Below, one piece after another: positions 8,432 to 16,391 of a stretch of 64,000 bases of DNA (position 1 is its first letter; the number at the start of each line of letters is the position of its first letter). The DNA is from Rhabdothermincola sediminis. Lineage in GTDB: Bacteria > Actinomycetota > Acidimicrobiia > Acidimicrobiales > Acidimicrobilacustridaceae. Location of the stretch: NCBI RefSeq assembly GCF_014805525.1, contig NZ_JACFSZ010000012.1, forward strand, positions 1 through 64,000, in the 5' to 3' direction. The notes under the pieces are model-generated. The model saw only the letters and a list, made by a program, of their open reading frames with translations, was not told the origin of the DNA and did no database searches. A program made the position numbers and the translations under genes.

Positions 8432-9126
8432 CTCCTCAGGTCTGACTCGAGGGCCAGGACCGCGGGGAACAGCACGTTGCTCTCCTTGTGCACGTGCAGG
8501 TGGACGTCGGCTTCGAGCGCCGCGAGACCTTCGTACAGCGCGGTGTAGCTGGCACAGGCATCCGCGGGCGGCGTGAAGCCGGCGGTCAGCGTCCGCAGCT
8601 GCGCGAGCAGCTCGCCCGTGCGGTCGTGCTCCGCCAGCATCACCCGGATCGGCGCCTGGAGCGTGCCGCAGTGCAAGGCCGGACGCGTCGTGGCTCCGGC
8701 GAGCTCGCGGATCATGGGGAACAGGACCTGTTCCTCTTTCGCCAGGTGCGGTTCGAGGTCGGCCCGCAACGCCTCGACCAGCTCCGCCACGTGCACCAGC
8801 TCCGGATGCCGGCCGCCATGGACACCGGCGACCTTGGTGGCCAGTGCTTGCAGGCGGGGCAGCTCGGCGTCGAGGGCCGCGTGGTGGGTGGCCACGATGT
8901 GATCGACCAGCTCCGCGGGGTCCATGGCTCCCCACTCCGGTGCCGGAACGGCCGGCTCGGCGGCGAGCTCGGCCACCACCTGGTCGGGATCGATGCCCCG
9001 AGCGGCGCAGGCGTCTCGAAGCCGTTGGGCTCCGCCGCAGCAGTAGTCCAAGCCGTGTCGCTCCAGCACCCTGGCGGCAGCAGGGTTGGCGGTCACGAGC
9101 GAGGCGAGCGTCGGATCCTCGGTCAT
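8428..9126 (-). CDS. ric: Iron-sulfur cluster repair di-iron protein (RIC/ScdA/YtfE)
   Basis: This 232-residue cytoplasmic protein repairs Fe-S clusters damaged by nitric oxide or oxidants. The ScdA_N domain (about residues 1-60) contains the diagnostic LDYCCGGAQ Cys pair. The hemerythrin-like four-helix domain follows, with di-iron ligands in VDHIVATHHAALDAELPRL, HLAKEEQVLFPMI, MLAEHDRTGELL and HVHKESNVLFP. It sits between the YwiC-like gene (16-base gap upstream) and the truncated globin (4-base overlap), in an operon headed by an Rrf2 regulator. Confidence 0.93.
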   Translation of the reverse strand: MTEDPTLASLVTANPAAARVLERHGLDYCCGGAQRLRDACAARGIDPDQVVAELAAEPAVPAPEWGAMDPAELVDHIVATHHAALDAELPRLQALATKVAGVHGGRHPELVHVAELVEALRADLEPHLAKEEQVLFPMIRELAGATTRPALHCGTLQAPIRVMLAEHDRTGELLAQLRTLTAGFTPPADACASYTALYEGLAALEADVHLHVHKESNVLFPAVLALESDLRR

Positions 9127-9142
9127 GGAAGTGCTCCTTCCT

Positions 9143-9949
9143 TCACGCGAGATGGAACCCGAGCGCCGTGGCGATGACGACCGAGAGGCCCATCACCGAC
9201 TGGCGGATGCCGAGCACCTTGGGGGCGACGCGCTGGTCGGCGGTGAAGCGCTGGACGGCGATCACCGCCACGACCGCGACCGCACCGGCGGCGAAGGCCC
9301 GATCAGCGACGGTGGCCGCGGCTGCCAGCACGACTGCCAGGAGGTCAGCGGCCACGAGCGTCCGGTCGGACGTCGGTCGCTCGTGGAGCCGGGCGATCTG
9401 TGCCCGGACGTGGGGGATCGCGGTGGTGACCCGCGCCCCGAGGATCAACCATGCTGCGGCCGCCTCGGTGGAGGCGTGGGCGCCCGCGATCATGATCATG
9501 GCCGCCGCTGCGCTGACGCCCACCGCCCCGGCGAGCTCCGGTGCGAGCCGGTGGCTGCGCGACCGCCTGTCGAACCACAGCTCCAGAGCCACGAGAGGGG
9601 TGGCGGCCAGCGCGGGCCACCAGAGGCGGGTGCCGGCGAGGAGGGTTGCGCCGGCGGCGAGGACGACGAGGATTGCGCCCTCGACCAGCACCACGGTGCG
9701 GGCGAGCTGGGTGCGGGCGAGGTCGCGACCCCGATGGTGGTCGACGAGCACCACCCGCAACGGTTGGCGCAGGAGGAAGGCACCCACGGCGGCCAAGCCG
9801 AGCAGCACACCGGCGATGCTCGGGGCGATGAGCAGCCCGAGGAGCACCGGCTCCCCGGTGAGGCCCCAGCCGCCGTGCTCGTTCGGCACCGCGACGGACC
9901 GCAGGGTCGACGGAGATCGGGGGGCGACGGCGACGCCTGGCTGCTTCAT
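9143..9949 (-). CDS. YwiC-like integral membrane protein
   Basis: This 268-residue polytopic membrane protein contains the YwiC family hallmark near its N-terminus (SVAVPNEHGGWGLTGEPVLLG). Hydrophobic segments follow through the whole length, separated by basic loops such as DRRSRSHR. The biochemical function is not established; in Bacillus, ywiC lies with anaerobic nitrate-respiration genes. Its ATG overlaps the stop of the Rrf2 regulator by 4 bases, and it precedes RIC, which suggests a role in nitrogen-oxide or respiratory stress. Confidence 0.85.
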   Translation of the reverse strand: MKQPGVAVAPRSPSTLRSVAVPNEHGGWGLTGEPVLLGLLIAPSIAGVLLGLAAVGAFLLRQPLRVVLVDHHRGRDLARTQLARTVVLVEGAILVVLAAGATLLAGTRLWWPALAATPLVALELWFDRRSRSHRLAPELAGAVGVSAAAAMIMIAGAHASTEAAAAWLILGARVTTAIPHVRAQIARLHERPTSDRTLVAADLLAVVLAAAATVADRAFAAGAVAVVAVIAVQRFTADQRVAPKVLGIRQSVMGLSVVIATALGFHLA

Positions 9950-10356
9950 CGCGAGCCCCGACCGGCGAGGCCTGCCAGCGTGGTGTCCGACAGGTCCTGC
10001 AGCAGGAGGGTGCGTGCCCGAGACCACGGTACGTGCAGCGCGCAGTATCCACCCCGGCTGCACGGGCGATCCTCCAGGACGCAACCCGCGGTGTCGGTGG
10101 GCCCTTCGACCGCCTCGATCACCTCGAGCACCGACAGCGCGTCGAGATCGGTCACGAGGGTGTAGCCCCCGGTGGGCCCGGGATCGGAGCGGACCCAACC
10201 CCGGCTCACCAGGGGCGTCATGGCTTGGGCCAGGAAGCCGGGCGAGGCGTCCACCCGTGCGGCCAGCTCCGCTGCTTTGAGCCGGCCTCGTGCCGCGCCG
10301 AGGGTCAGCAGGGCGCGGGTGGCGAGATCGGCCCGGCGGGTGATCTCTAGTCGCAT
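9946..10356 (-). CDS. Rrf2-family regulator with three-Cys sensor site (NsrR-like)
   Basis: This is a 136-residue winged-helix DNA-binding protein with recognition helix ASPGFLAQAMTPLVSRGWV and wing GPTGGYTL. The C-terminal loop has Cys92, Cys99 and Cys105 (spacing X6, X5), which would hold an Fe-S cluster as in NsrR/IscR. The partners (RIC, truncated globin) argue for NsrR-type sensing of NO. The gene starts at ATG 10356, only a few bases downstream of promoter-like sequence, and the mRNA may be leaderless. Expected behaviour is repression of its own operon until NO destroys the cluster. An IscR-like role is less likely, as no isc/suf genes are nearby. Confidence 0.87.
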   Translation of the reverse strand: MRLEITRRADLATRALLTLGAARGRLKAAELAARVDASPGFLAQAMTPLVSRGWVRSDPGPTGGYTLVTDLDALSVLEVIEAVEGPTDTAGCVLEDRPCSRGGYCALHVPWSRARTLLLQDLSDTTLAGLAGRGSR

Positions 10357-10368
10357 AGTAAAAGACTA
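10356..10368. promoter_or_regulatory. Possible operator at the Rrf2 start codon
   Basis: TAGT-AAAAG-ACTA is an inverted repeat with 4-base arms in an AT-rich island. It overlaps the start of the Rrf2 gene in the 87-base divergent region with the WS/DGAT gene. Rrf2 regulators often autoregulate at such sites. The arms are short, so support is weak. Confidence 0.35.
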
Positions 10369-10443
10369 CAGATTGCGCGGGCGATGGCATGACGTTCTGC
10401 CCTTCCCGCCGGGGTCCGGTTGTGCCTGGATGGAGAGGTGACC

Positions 10444-11832
10444 GTGGAGCGGTTGAGCATGCTCGACGCCGAGTTCCTCCACCTGGAGGACGGTGTCGCC
10501 CACATGCACATCGCCGGGATCTCGGTCTTCGAGGGGCCGAGCCCGACGATCGACGACCTGCTGCGCCTGCTCCGCTCGAAGATGCACCTCATTCCCCGGT
10601 ACCGCCAGCGGGTGCGAAGCGTGCCCTTCGAGTTGGGTCGACCCGTCTGGGTCGACGATCCGCACTTCAACCTCGAGTACCACGTGCGGGCCACGGCGTT
10701 GGCGCGTCCCGCCGACGACGAGGCGCTGTGCCGGCTCATGGGCCGGCTGATGTCCCAGCCGCTCGATCGCAGCCGGCCGCTGTGGGAGAGCTGGCTGGTG
10801 GAGGGGTTGTCCGGTGAGCGCTGGGCGCTGATCTCGAAGGTGCACCACTGCCTGGTGGACGGGATCTCCGGTGTCGACCTGCTCACGGTGCTCCTCGACA
10901 TCGAGCGCGACGCAAAGGTACCGGACCCGCAACCGTGGACCCCGCAGCCTGAACCGCCCGCCCCCGCGCTGGTGCTCGACGCGTGGGCCGGGCTGGCGCG
11001 GGACGCGGCGGGTCTGGCGCAGCGGGCGGTGGCCGCCATGCGGGACCCGCTGGCGGCCGCCCGCTCGCTCACCCGGACCGGTGCCGGTCTCGCCCAGTTC
11101 GGGCGGCACCTGGCGCCCACTCCACCGCTGTCGATCGAGGGAGCGATCGGACCCCACCGGGTGTGGGCGCATGCCGAGGCCTCGATGGACGACGTTCGCC
11201 GCATCCGTCAGGTGTTCGGAGGAACGCTGAACGACGTGGTGCTGTCGGCAGTGGCCAACGGCTACCGCGAGCTCCTGCTGGTGCGGGGTGACGATCCGGA
11301 CTCGGCGGTCGTGCGCAGCCTGATCCCCGTGTCGGTGCGGGGCGAGGACGCCCGCGGCATGCCCGACAACCGCGTCTCCGCGGTCCTCTGCGAGCTGCCC
11401 GTCCACCTCTCGGAGCCGCTGGAGCGGCTCGCCGCGGTCCGGGACCAGATGACCGCGCTCAAGCACTCGTACATGACCGAGGCCGGCGAGGCGGTGACCA
11501 CGGTCGGCGAGCTCGCACCGCCCATGGTGGTCGGCACGGTCAGCCGCTGGGCGATCAGACTGCTGCACGCGCTGCCCCAACGCTCCATCAACACCGTCAC
11601 CACCAACGTCCCCGGGCCGCAGTTCCCCCTGTACTGCCTCGGACGGGAGATGCTCGAGTACCGGCCGTTCGTCCCGCTCAGCCACGGTGTGCGGGTCGGC
11701 ACCGCGATCCTGTCCTACAACGGGCGGCTGTCGTTCGGGGTCACGGGTGACTTCGACACCGTTCCCGAGGTCGGGATCCTCGCCGCCGGCATCCCCTCGG
11801 CGATCGACGACCTCCTACGTGCTGCCGGCTGA
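10444..11832 (+). CDS. Wax ester synthase/diacylglycerol acyltransferase (WS/DGAT)
   Basis: Transfers acyl groups from acyl-CoA to diacylglycerol or fatty alcohol, making storage lipid at the membrane. From GTG 10444 (GGAGAGG about 5 bases upstream) it has 462 residues; GTG 10438 and 10420 are longer options. The catalytic motif is KVHHCLVDGISGVDLL (HHxxxDG, about residues 132-138). Further family blocks are SMLDAEFLHLED, GGTLNDVVLSAVANGYRELL, and the C-terminal TTNVPGP and GVRVGTAILSYNGRLSFGV. It lies divergent to the NO operon. Acyl-CoA supply genes are abundant in the window. Confidence 0.92.
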   Translation: MERLSMLDAEFLHLEDGVAHMHIAGISVFEGPSPTIDDLLRLLRSKMHLIPRYRQRVRSVPFELGRPVWVDDPHFNLEYHVRATALARPADDEALCRLMGRLMSQPLDRSRPLWESWLVEGLSGERWALISKVHHCLVDGISGVDLLTVLLDIERDAKVPDPQPWTPQPEPPAPALVLDAWAGLARDAAGLAQRAVAAMRDPLAAARSLTRTGAGLAQFGRHLAPTPPLSIEGAIGPHRVWAHAEASMDDVRRIRQVFGGTLNDVVLSAVANGYRELLLVRGDDPDSAVVRSLIPVSVRGEDARGMPDNRVSAVLCELPVHLSEPLERLAAVRDQMTALKHSYMTEAGEAVTTVGELAPPMVVGTVSRWAIRLLHALPQRSINTVTTNVPGPQFPLYCLGREMLEYRPFVPLSHGVRVGTAILSYNGRLSFGVTGDFDTVPEVGILAAGIPSAIDDLLRAAG

Positions 11833-11876
11833 TCGGCGCCCGGGCTCGCGATCGCCGATGCGGCGGCCTGGCCGGA

Positions 11877-12261
11877 TCACCGCCCCGGTGCCGGAGACGA
11901 CGTGTCGCCGCCACCGCTGCTCCGTTCGGGCATGGCGGGCGCGGCCGCCAGCTCCGCCAGGTGTGCCCCCCAGCTTCGGGCCCGCTCGTCTTCGCCCCCG
12001 AGCAGACGGTTCTCCTTGTCCACGAGGAAGCTCTCCGGGTCGGTGGCGAGCCGGTAACCGCCGGCTCGGGGCAGAGGTCATGCCGTGCGCGTGGGTGGGG
12101 CCCCCGACGACGAGCAGGTCGGCTCCGGCGACCGCTGGCGGGTCCGCACCCTCAACCGGGGTCACCGTGACCTCGAAGGCAGTGGCCAGGCCGGCGCCGA
12201 TGTGGTCAGCCACCACATGGGTGTTCCCGAACATCGACTCGTAGACCACCAGCGCCCGCAC
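11877..12261 (-). pseudogene. Flavodoxin-domain gene with internal deletion and frameshift
   Basis: A good start (AAGGAG six bases before GTG 12261) opens VRALVVYESMFGNTHVVADHI and runs to VVGGPTHAHGM, the FMN-phosphate loop and second FMN loop of a flavodoxin. After about residue 67 the frame changes. The alternative frame from about 12085 reads YRLATDPESFLVDKENRLL and GGEDERARSWGAHLAEL, then stops at 11877. That is the C-terminal end of the same long-chain flavodoxin type. Roughly 80-90 residues of the middle are absent, so the gene is broken. In the first frame it would read on to 11815 as arginine-rich nonsense. Confidence 0.6.
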
Positions 12262-12289
12262 CTCGGACTCCTTCCTCAACGGTTGACCC

Positions 12290-13645
12290 TCACCGGTTGA
12301 CCGTCCCGCCCGGGGCGGCGGTGGCGAGGTGGCTGGTGAACCAGTCCCTGGCCAGGGCCGCCGCCTGGTCGAGCGTTCCGGGCTCTTCGAACAGGTGCGT
12401 CGCCCCAGGCACCACCTCGAGGCGGTTCTCGCACCGGAGATGGCTCTGGGCGCGGCGATTCAACTCGAGCACGACGTCGTCGCGGCTTCCCACGATGAGC
12501 AGGGTCGGCGCCCGGACCTCGGCCAGACGCGAGAGCGCCAGGTCGGGTCGGCCCCCGCGCGAGACGATCGCCGCGACCCGGCTGTCCGGCTCGGCGGCAG
12601 CCCAGAGCGCGGCCGCGGCACCGGTGCTCGCCCCGAAGTACCCGATGGGAAGGCCCCGCGCCTGCGGCTGCGCACTCACCCATGCGGTCACGGAGCCCAG
12701 GCGCTGCGCGAGCAGGTCGATGTCGAAGACGTTGGTCCGGTCCGCCTCCTCGGCTGGCGTGAGCAGGTCGAACAGCAAGGTGCCGAGGCCGCCCCCGTTG
12801 AGCACCTGCGCCACGTACCGGTTCCGGGGACTGTGGCGACTGCTGCCGCTGCCGTGAACGAACACCACGAGACCGGCGGCCCCCGGGGGGAGGCAGAGGT
12901 GGCCACCGAGCTCGACCCCGCCGACGGGCACCGCCACCTCCTCGTCGACACCCGGATGGTTGCCCGGCACGGTGGCCGGGTCGCCCGGCGCGGTCGCGGC
13001 ACCGCTATGGGCTGCAGCCGCCGCGAGCAGGTCGGCGACCTCCTCGTCGGACGTCTGGGTGAAGTCCACGTAGAACTGGCCGACCGCCCAGAACTCCTTC
13101 GGCTGGTGGAGGCAGATCACCTCATCGGCATCACCGGCGAACCTGGCCTGACAGTCGGGAGGCGCGACCGGGGTGGCGACGACGACCCGGGTCGCGCCGT
13201 GGGCTCTGGCCACCTGGCATGCGGCCTTGGCGGTGGAACCGGTGGCGATGCCGTCGTCGACGATGATGACGGTCCTGCCCTCCACCGGCACCCGGGCCCG
13301 ACCGGAGCGGAACCGTTCGGCACGGCGCTCCAACTCGGCCCGCTCGGCCGCCTCGGTGGCTGCGATCTCGGCGTGGCTGACTTTCGCCAGCCGTACCACG
13401 TCGTCGTTGATCACCCGCACCCCGTCTTCGCCGATGGCCCCCATCGCCAGCTCCGGCTGGAACGGGACGCCGAGCTTGCGAACCACGATCACGTCCAGGG
13501 GCGCATCCAGAGCACGCGCCACTTCGAACGCGACCGGCACGCCCCCGCGAGGCAGCCCGAGCACGACGGCGTCGGTGCCCCGGAATCGAGGTTCGAGCAC
13601 GGCGGCGAGCTTCCGGCCCGCCTCGGTGCGGTCGGTGAAGCGCAT
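12290..13645 (-). CDS. Phosphoribosyltransferase-alpha/beta-hydrolase fusion protein
   Basis: This 451-residue protein has two domains. The N-terminal half (about 1-215) is a PRTase: VLGLPRGGVPVAFEVA and the PRPP loop TVIIVDDGIATGSTAKAAC. The C-terminal half (about 230-445) is a dienelactone hydrolase-like fold, with LVVFVHGSGSSRHSPRN, nucleophile elbow GYFGASTGAA, Asp in VGSRDDVV and His in GATHLFEE. Such fusions recur in bacteria, but their substrates are not known to me. It lies just upstream of the flavodoxin remnant on the same strand, with a 28-base gap. Role in stress or nucleobase salvage is conjecture. Confidence 0.85.
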   Translation of the reverse strand: MRFTDRTEAGRKLAAVLEPRFRGTDAVVLGLPRGGVPVAFEVARALDAPLDVIVVRKLGVPFQPELAMGAIGEDGVRVINDDVVRLAKVSHAEIAATEAAERAELERRAERFRSGRARVPVEGRTVIIVDDGIATGSTAKAACQVARAHGATRVVVATPVAPPDCQARFAGDADEVICLHQPKEFWAVGQFYVDFTQTSDEEVADLLAAAAAHSGAATAPGDPATVPGNHPGVDEEVAVPVGGVELGGHLCLPPGAAGLVVFVHGSGSSRHSPRNRYVAQVLNGGGLGTLLFDLLTPAEEADRTNVFDIDLLAQRLGSVTAWVSAQPQARGLPIGYFGASTGAAAALWAAAEPDSRVAAIVSRGGRPDLALSRLAEVRAPTLLIVGSRDDVVLELNRRAQSHLRCENRLEVVPGATHLFEEPGTLDQAAALARDWFTSHLATAAPGGTVNR

Positions 13646-13873
13646 TCGCCCTCCTCAGTGCCAGCAGGCTGATGCGAGCACGATGGCCACCTGCCGGGTG
13701 GCCGGTGCCTGCCGATCTTGCCAGCTCCTCGATACCCGCGGCTGATCCAGCCCCGAACCAGGTGCCCCCGAAGTGACCGGGAGACGACTCACCCACCGCC
13801 GGGTGGGGTAGTGGATGGTCGTCGGTGCACGGTCCGGCGCGGGCGCGCCGGTTGCGAGGTCAAGGACGTGGCG

Positions 13874-14086
13874 ATGAGGGCACAGGTCGGGGACAAGCTG
13901 GTGATCCGGGGGCACAAGGTGGGTGAGCACGAGCGGGTCGGCCGGATCGTCGAGGTTCGGGGCAGCGATGGGGGAGCGCCGTGGCTGGTCGAGTGGGACG
14001 ACGCGGAGGGCCAGCACCTCTTCTGGCCGGGCAGCGATGCGGAGGTCGTGCACCCTCGCCCGGCTCAGGAAGGGGGACCCCTCTAG
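13874..14086 (+). CDS. DUF1918 small protein
   Basis: This 70-residue protein begins MRAQVGDKLVIRGHKVGEHE, with AAGGA 7 bases upstream. The SH3-like pattern VGRIVEVRG, LVEWDDAEGQHLFWPGSDA matches DUF1918, an actinobacterial family of unknown function. The tail (HPRPAQEGG) is probably disordered. The gap before it (13646-13873) shows nothing I can support. Confidence 0.85.
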   Translation: MRAQVGDKLVIRGHKVGEHERVGRIVEVRGSDGGAPWLVEWDDAEGQHLFWPGSDAEVVHPRPAQEGGPL

Positions 14087-14280
14087 CAGGTCGCCGGGCG
14101 CGCGGCGGGCGCCGTTTAGGCACGGTGTACACCGGCAGCATCGGCACCGCTCCGCTTCGTGGCCGCAGCGCGTCAAGCTCGTGTCGTTTCCGCCACGGCC
14201 CTTTCGTTTGACGTTTCCCCGTCGTAGCGTGAGTCACGGCGCATTCGTGAGGGGCGGGGTTCGACCCTCGGGGGGTGGTC

Positions 14281-15009
14281 ATGGGCCTTGCAGAACGGGT
14301 GACGCCAGTGTTGGGGCGACATCGCAGCGGCAGCACCGTGGCGCGCTACCGGAGCGCCTCGGGCGAGGCCGGCCCGGGGGGTGACTGGTACGACGTGATC
14401 TCCTCGCGTCGCGGTCCGGTGCTCGTCGTCGGCGACATCGTCGGCCACGACGCCTCGGCCGCCGCGGCCATGTGGGAGATGCGGGCCAGGTTGCGCAGTG
14501 CGCTCTGGGACGGGAAGCCCCCGTGGAGCGCCCTGGCGCAGCTGAACACCTCCATGGTGCGCGGCGGCGTCTTCGGCACGTGCTGCTGCGTGCAGATCAG
14601 CGGGAACTGGGCCACGATCGTCTCGGCCGGCCACCTCCCCCCGATCGTCATGACCGGTACCCGCGCCACCGCGCTCAGGGTCCCGGTGGGCATCCCCATG
14701 GGCGTCGAGGAGGTCACCACGTACGCCGCAGCTGCGCTGCCGGTCCGGCAGGGCGCGCTCGTGGCCCTCTACACCGATGGTCTCATCGAGCGTCGTGGGG
14801 AGTCGATCACCGACGGCATCGATCGGTTGGCTCGCACGCTCGCTCGTGGCCCGCACGAGCTCGATGAGCTCGCCGACTTCCTCTTCGCGGACCTGGCGCC
14901 CGAGGAGCGATCGGGAACCGAGTCCGACGACACGACCTTGCTGCTGCACCGGGTAGAACCCGTCTCCGCGCCCCACCAGACACCCCTCGACCTGACCCTC
15001 GTGGACTGA
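14281..15009 (+). CDS. PP2C-type (SpoIIE-like) protein phosphatase
   Basis: This 242-residue single-domain Ser/Thr phosphatase has all metal-binding blocks: GGDWYDVI (about 35), VVGDIVGHDASAAAAM (about 50), IVSAGHLPPIVM (about 117), ALYTDGLIERRGE (about 163) and SDDTTLLLH (about 219). Such stand-alone domains usually dephosphorylate anti-sigma-factor antagonists of the STAS type in partner-switching circuits. A STAS protein occurs in the window at 37.7 kb, but no kinase (RsbW-like) is seen. ATG 14281 follows a G-rich GGGGGGTGG; GTG 14275 is an alternative. Confidence 0.88.
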   Translation: MGLAERVTPVLGRHRSGSTVARYRSASGEAGPGGDWYDVISSRRGPVLVVGDIVGHDASAAAAMWEMRARLRSALWDGKPPWSALAQLNTSMVRGGVFGTCCCVQISGNWATIVSAGHLPPIVMTGTRATALRVPVGIPMGVEEVTTYAAAALPVRQGALVALYTDGLIERRGESITDGIDRLARTLARGPHELDELADFLFADLAPEERSGTESDDTTLLLHRVEPVSAPHQTPLDLTLVD

Positions 15010-15152
15010 TCGGCTCGGCATCGGGTACGCACATCGTCCACCTGGCACCTCATCACGGGACGTTGGTCCCTAGGGGCCGAGGCGCTCGGCTCCGAACATG
15101 GTGAGGCGAGGGGCGCTGATCGTGCTCTCGACCCGATGCAGTGAGGGAGTCG

Positions 15153-15911
15153 ATGGCAGAGACGTCCACGTCGGGCTGGGGGACCGACGCCATGGCCTTC
15201 TTCGGTGGACGGTCGCCGAAGCCGAGGATCTCGGTGCTGGTCGTCGCCGACCGCCCGGTGCCCAGGCAGGGGGTCCGCGACGCGTTGTGGCACCAGGGGG
15301 TGGAGGTGGTGGCGATGGTGGCAGAAGAGGATGCCGCCAGCAGGGTGGGGGTCGTGGAGCCCCACGTCATCGTCATCGATCTGGCCGGGCACCCGAGCGC
15401 GACGCAGGAGGTGTGCAGGCGGATCCGGAAGGTGAGCCAGGTGCCGATCATCGTGACCTCGACCGTCGCCGAGACCCGGGCGGTGGTGGACACCCTAGAC
15501 GCCGGCGCTGACGACTACCTGGTCAAGCCGGTGAGCGTCGTCGAGCTCACCGCCCGCATCCGGGCTGTCCTCCGGCGGGCGGGTGCAGGGCGGACGCCCG
15601 CCGTGCTGCGGGTCGGAGGATTGGAGATCCGCATGGACGAGGGAGTCGTGTTGCTCGAGGGCCGCCCGGTCGCGCTCACCCGGACCGAGCTCCGCCTGCT
15701 CGGTGAGCTGGGAGCGAACCCCGGCCGGGTACTCAGCCGCCAGCAGCTCCTCGAGCGGGTCTGGGGCCACGGGTACCTGGGCGAGAGCCGGCTCATCGAC
15801 ACCCAGATCCGCCGGTTGCGGGCCAAGATCGAAGCCGACCCGTCACGGCCCCGGCGCATCGTGACCGTCCGAGGTCTGGGCTACAAGCTGGTGGCGGAGA
15901 ACCCCGGATGA
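15153..15911 (+). CDS. OmpR-family response regulator
   Basis: This 252-residue protein has a receiver domain (about 28-145) plus a winged-helix DNA-binding domain (about 155-250). The phosphoacceptor Asp is in HVIVIDLAG, the switch Thr/Ser in IIVTSTV, and the Lys in DDYLVKPVSV. Only one acidic residue (VVADRP) stands where most receivers have two, so phosphorylation may be altered. The C-terminal domain shows LTRTELRLLGELGANPGRVLSR and VDTQIRRLR-like IDTQIRRLRAKIE, ending RGLGYKL. No histidine kinase is adjacent. Archease follows 16 bases downstream and may be co-transcribed. Confidence 0.88.
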   Translation: MAETSTSGWGTDAMAFFGGRSPKPRISVLVVADRPVPRQGVRDALWHQGVEVVAMVAEEDAASRVGVVEPHVIVIDLAGHPSATQEVCRRIRKVSQVPIIVTSTVAETRAVVDTLDAGADDYLVKPVSVVELTARIRAVLRRAGAGRTPAVLRVGGLEIRMDEGVVLLEGRPVALTRTELRLLGELGANPGRVLSRQQLLERVWGHGYLGESRLIDTQIRRLRAKIEADPSRPRRIVTVRGLGYKLVAENPG

Positions 15912-15927
15912 CCAGGCGACGGCGATC

Positions 15928-16383
15928 ATGAACGGCAATGACCGCGGGCCCTCATCGCCCCCAGCGGGCCACCGAGTGGTGCCCCACACGGCTGATCTCA
16001 TCATCGAGGCCTGGGCCCCCACGAAAGGGCAGTGCCTGGAGCACGCGGTGCTCGCGCTGGTGGAGTCGTTCGTCGAACCGGAACCGGGTACCGAGCCCGA
16101 TGCCGTGGTGGCGATCCCGTTCACGATCGATGCTCGCACCGACGAGGACCAGGTGGTGGCGCTGCTCGAGGAGGTCATCTACGTAGTCGAGACCAAGGAG
16201 GTGGTGCCACTCGGTGTCCAGCTCACCGTGGACGCCGAGGGGGTGGCGGGCACCTTCGACACCGTGCCCGCCGAGTCGGTCGAGCTGATCGGGGCGGTGC
16301 CCAAAGGCGTCTCCCGCCACGGGCTGGAGTTCCGCCTCCGTGACCGGGACGGATGGTGGTGCCGGGCCCTGGTCGACGTGTAG
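15928..16383 (+). CDS. Archease (RtcB cofactor)
   Basis: This 151-residue protein speeds guanylylation and turnover of the RNA ligase RtcB. The fold is recognisable from HTADLIIEAWAPTKGQCLEHAVLALVESF at the N-terminus, the acidic DARTDEDQVVALLEEVIYVVE and the basic-hydrophobic GVSRHGLEFRLRDRDGWWCRALVDV end. Acidic residues in the N-terminal region and centre would bind metal. Unusually, rtcB lies convergent and only 8 bases away on the other strand rather than in the same operon. Confidence 0.87.
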   Translation: MNGNDRGPSSPPAGHRVVPHTADLIIEAWAPTKGQCLEHAVLALVESFVEPEPGTEPDAVVAIPFTIDARTDEDQVVALLEEVIYVVETKEVVPLGVQLTVDAEGVAGTFDTVPAESVELIGAVPKGVSRHGLEFRLRDRDGWWCRALVDV

Positions 16384-16391
16384 AGGCTGCT

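Noticed and set aside
14205-14240. TTGACG followed by TAGCGT as a promoter for the PP2C gene
   Set aside because: The spacer is only about 11 bases, too short for a sigma-70 type promoter.
14240-14275. tRNA-like T-arm GGGGTTCGACC
   Set aside because: The flanking bases do not pair as a T-stem, and no acceptor or anticodon arm can be drawn.
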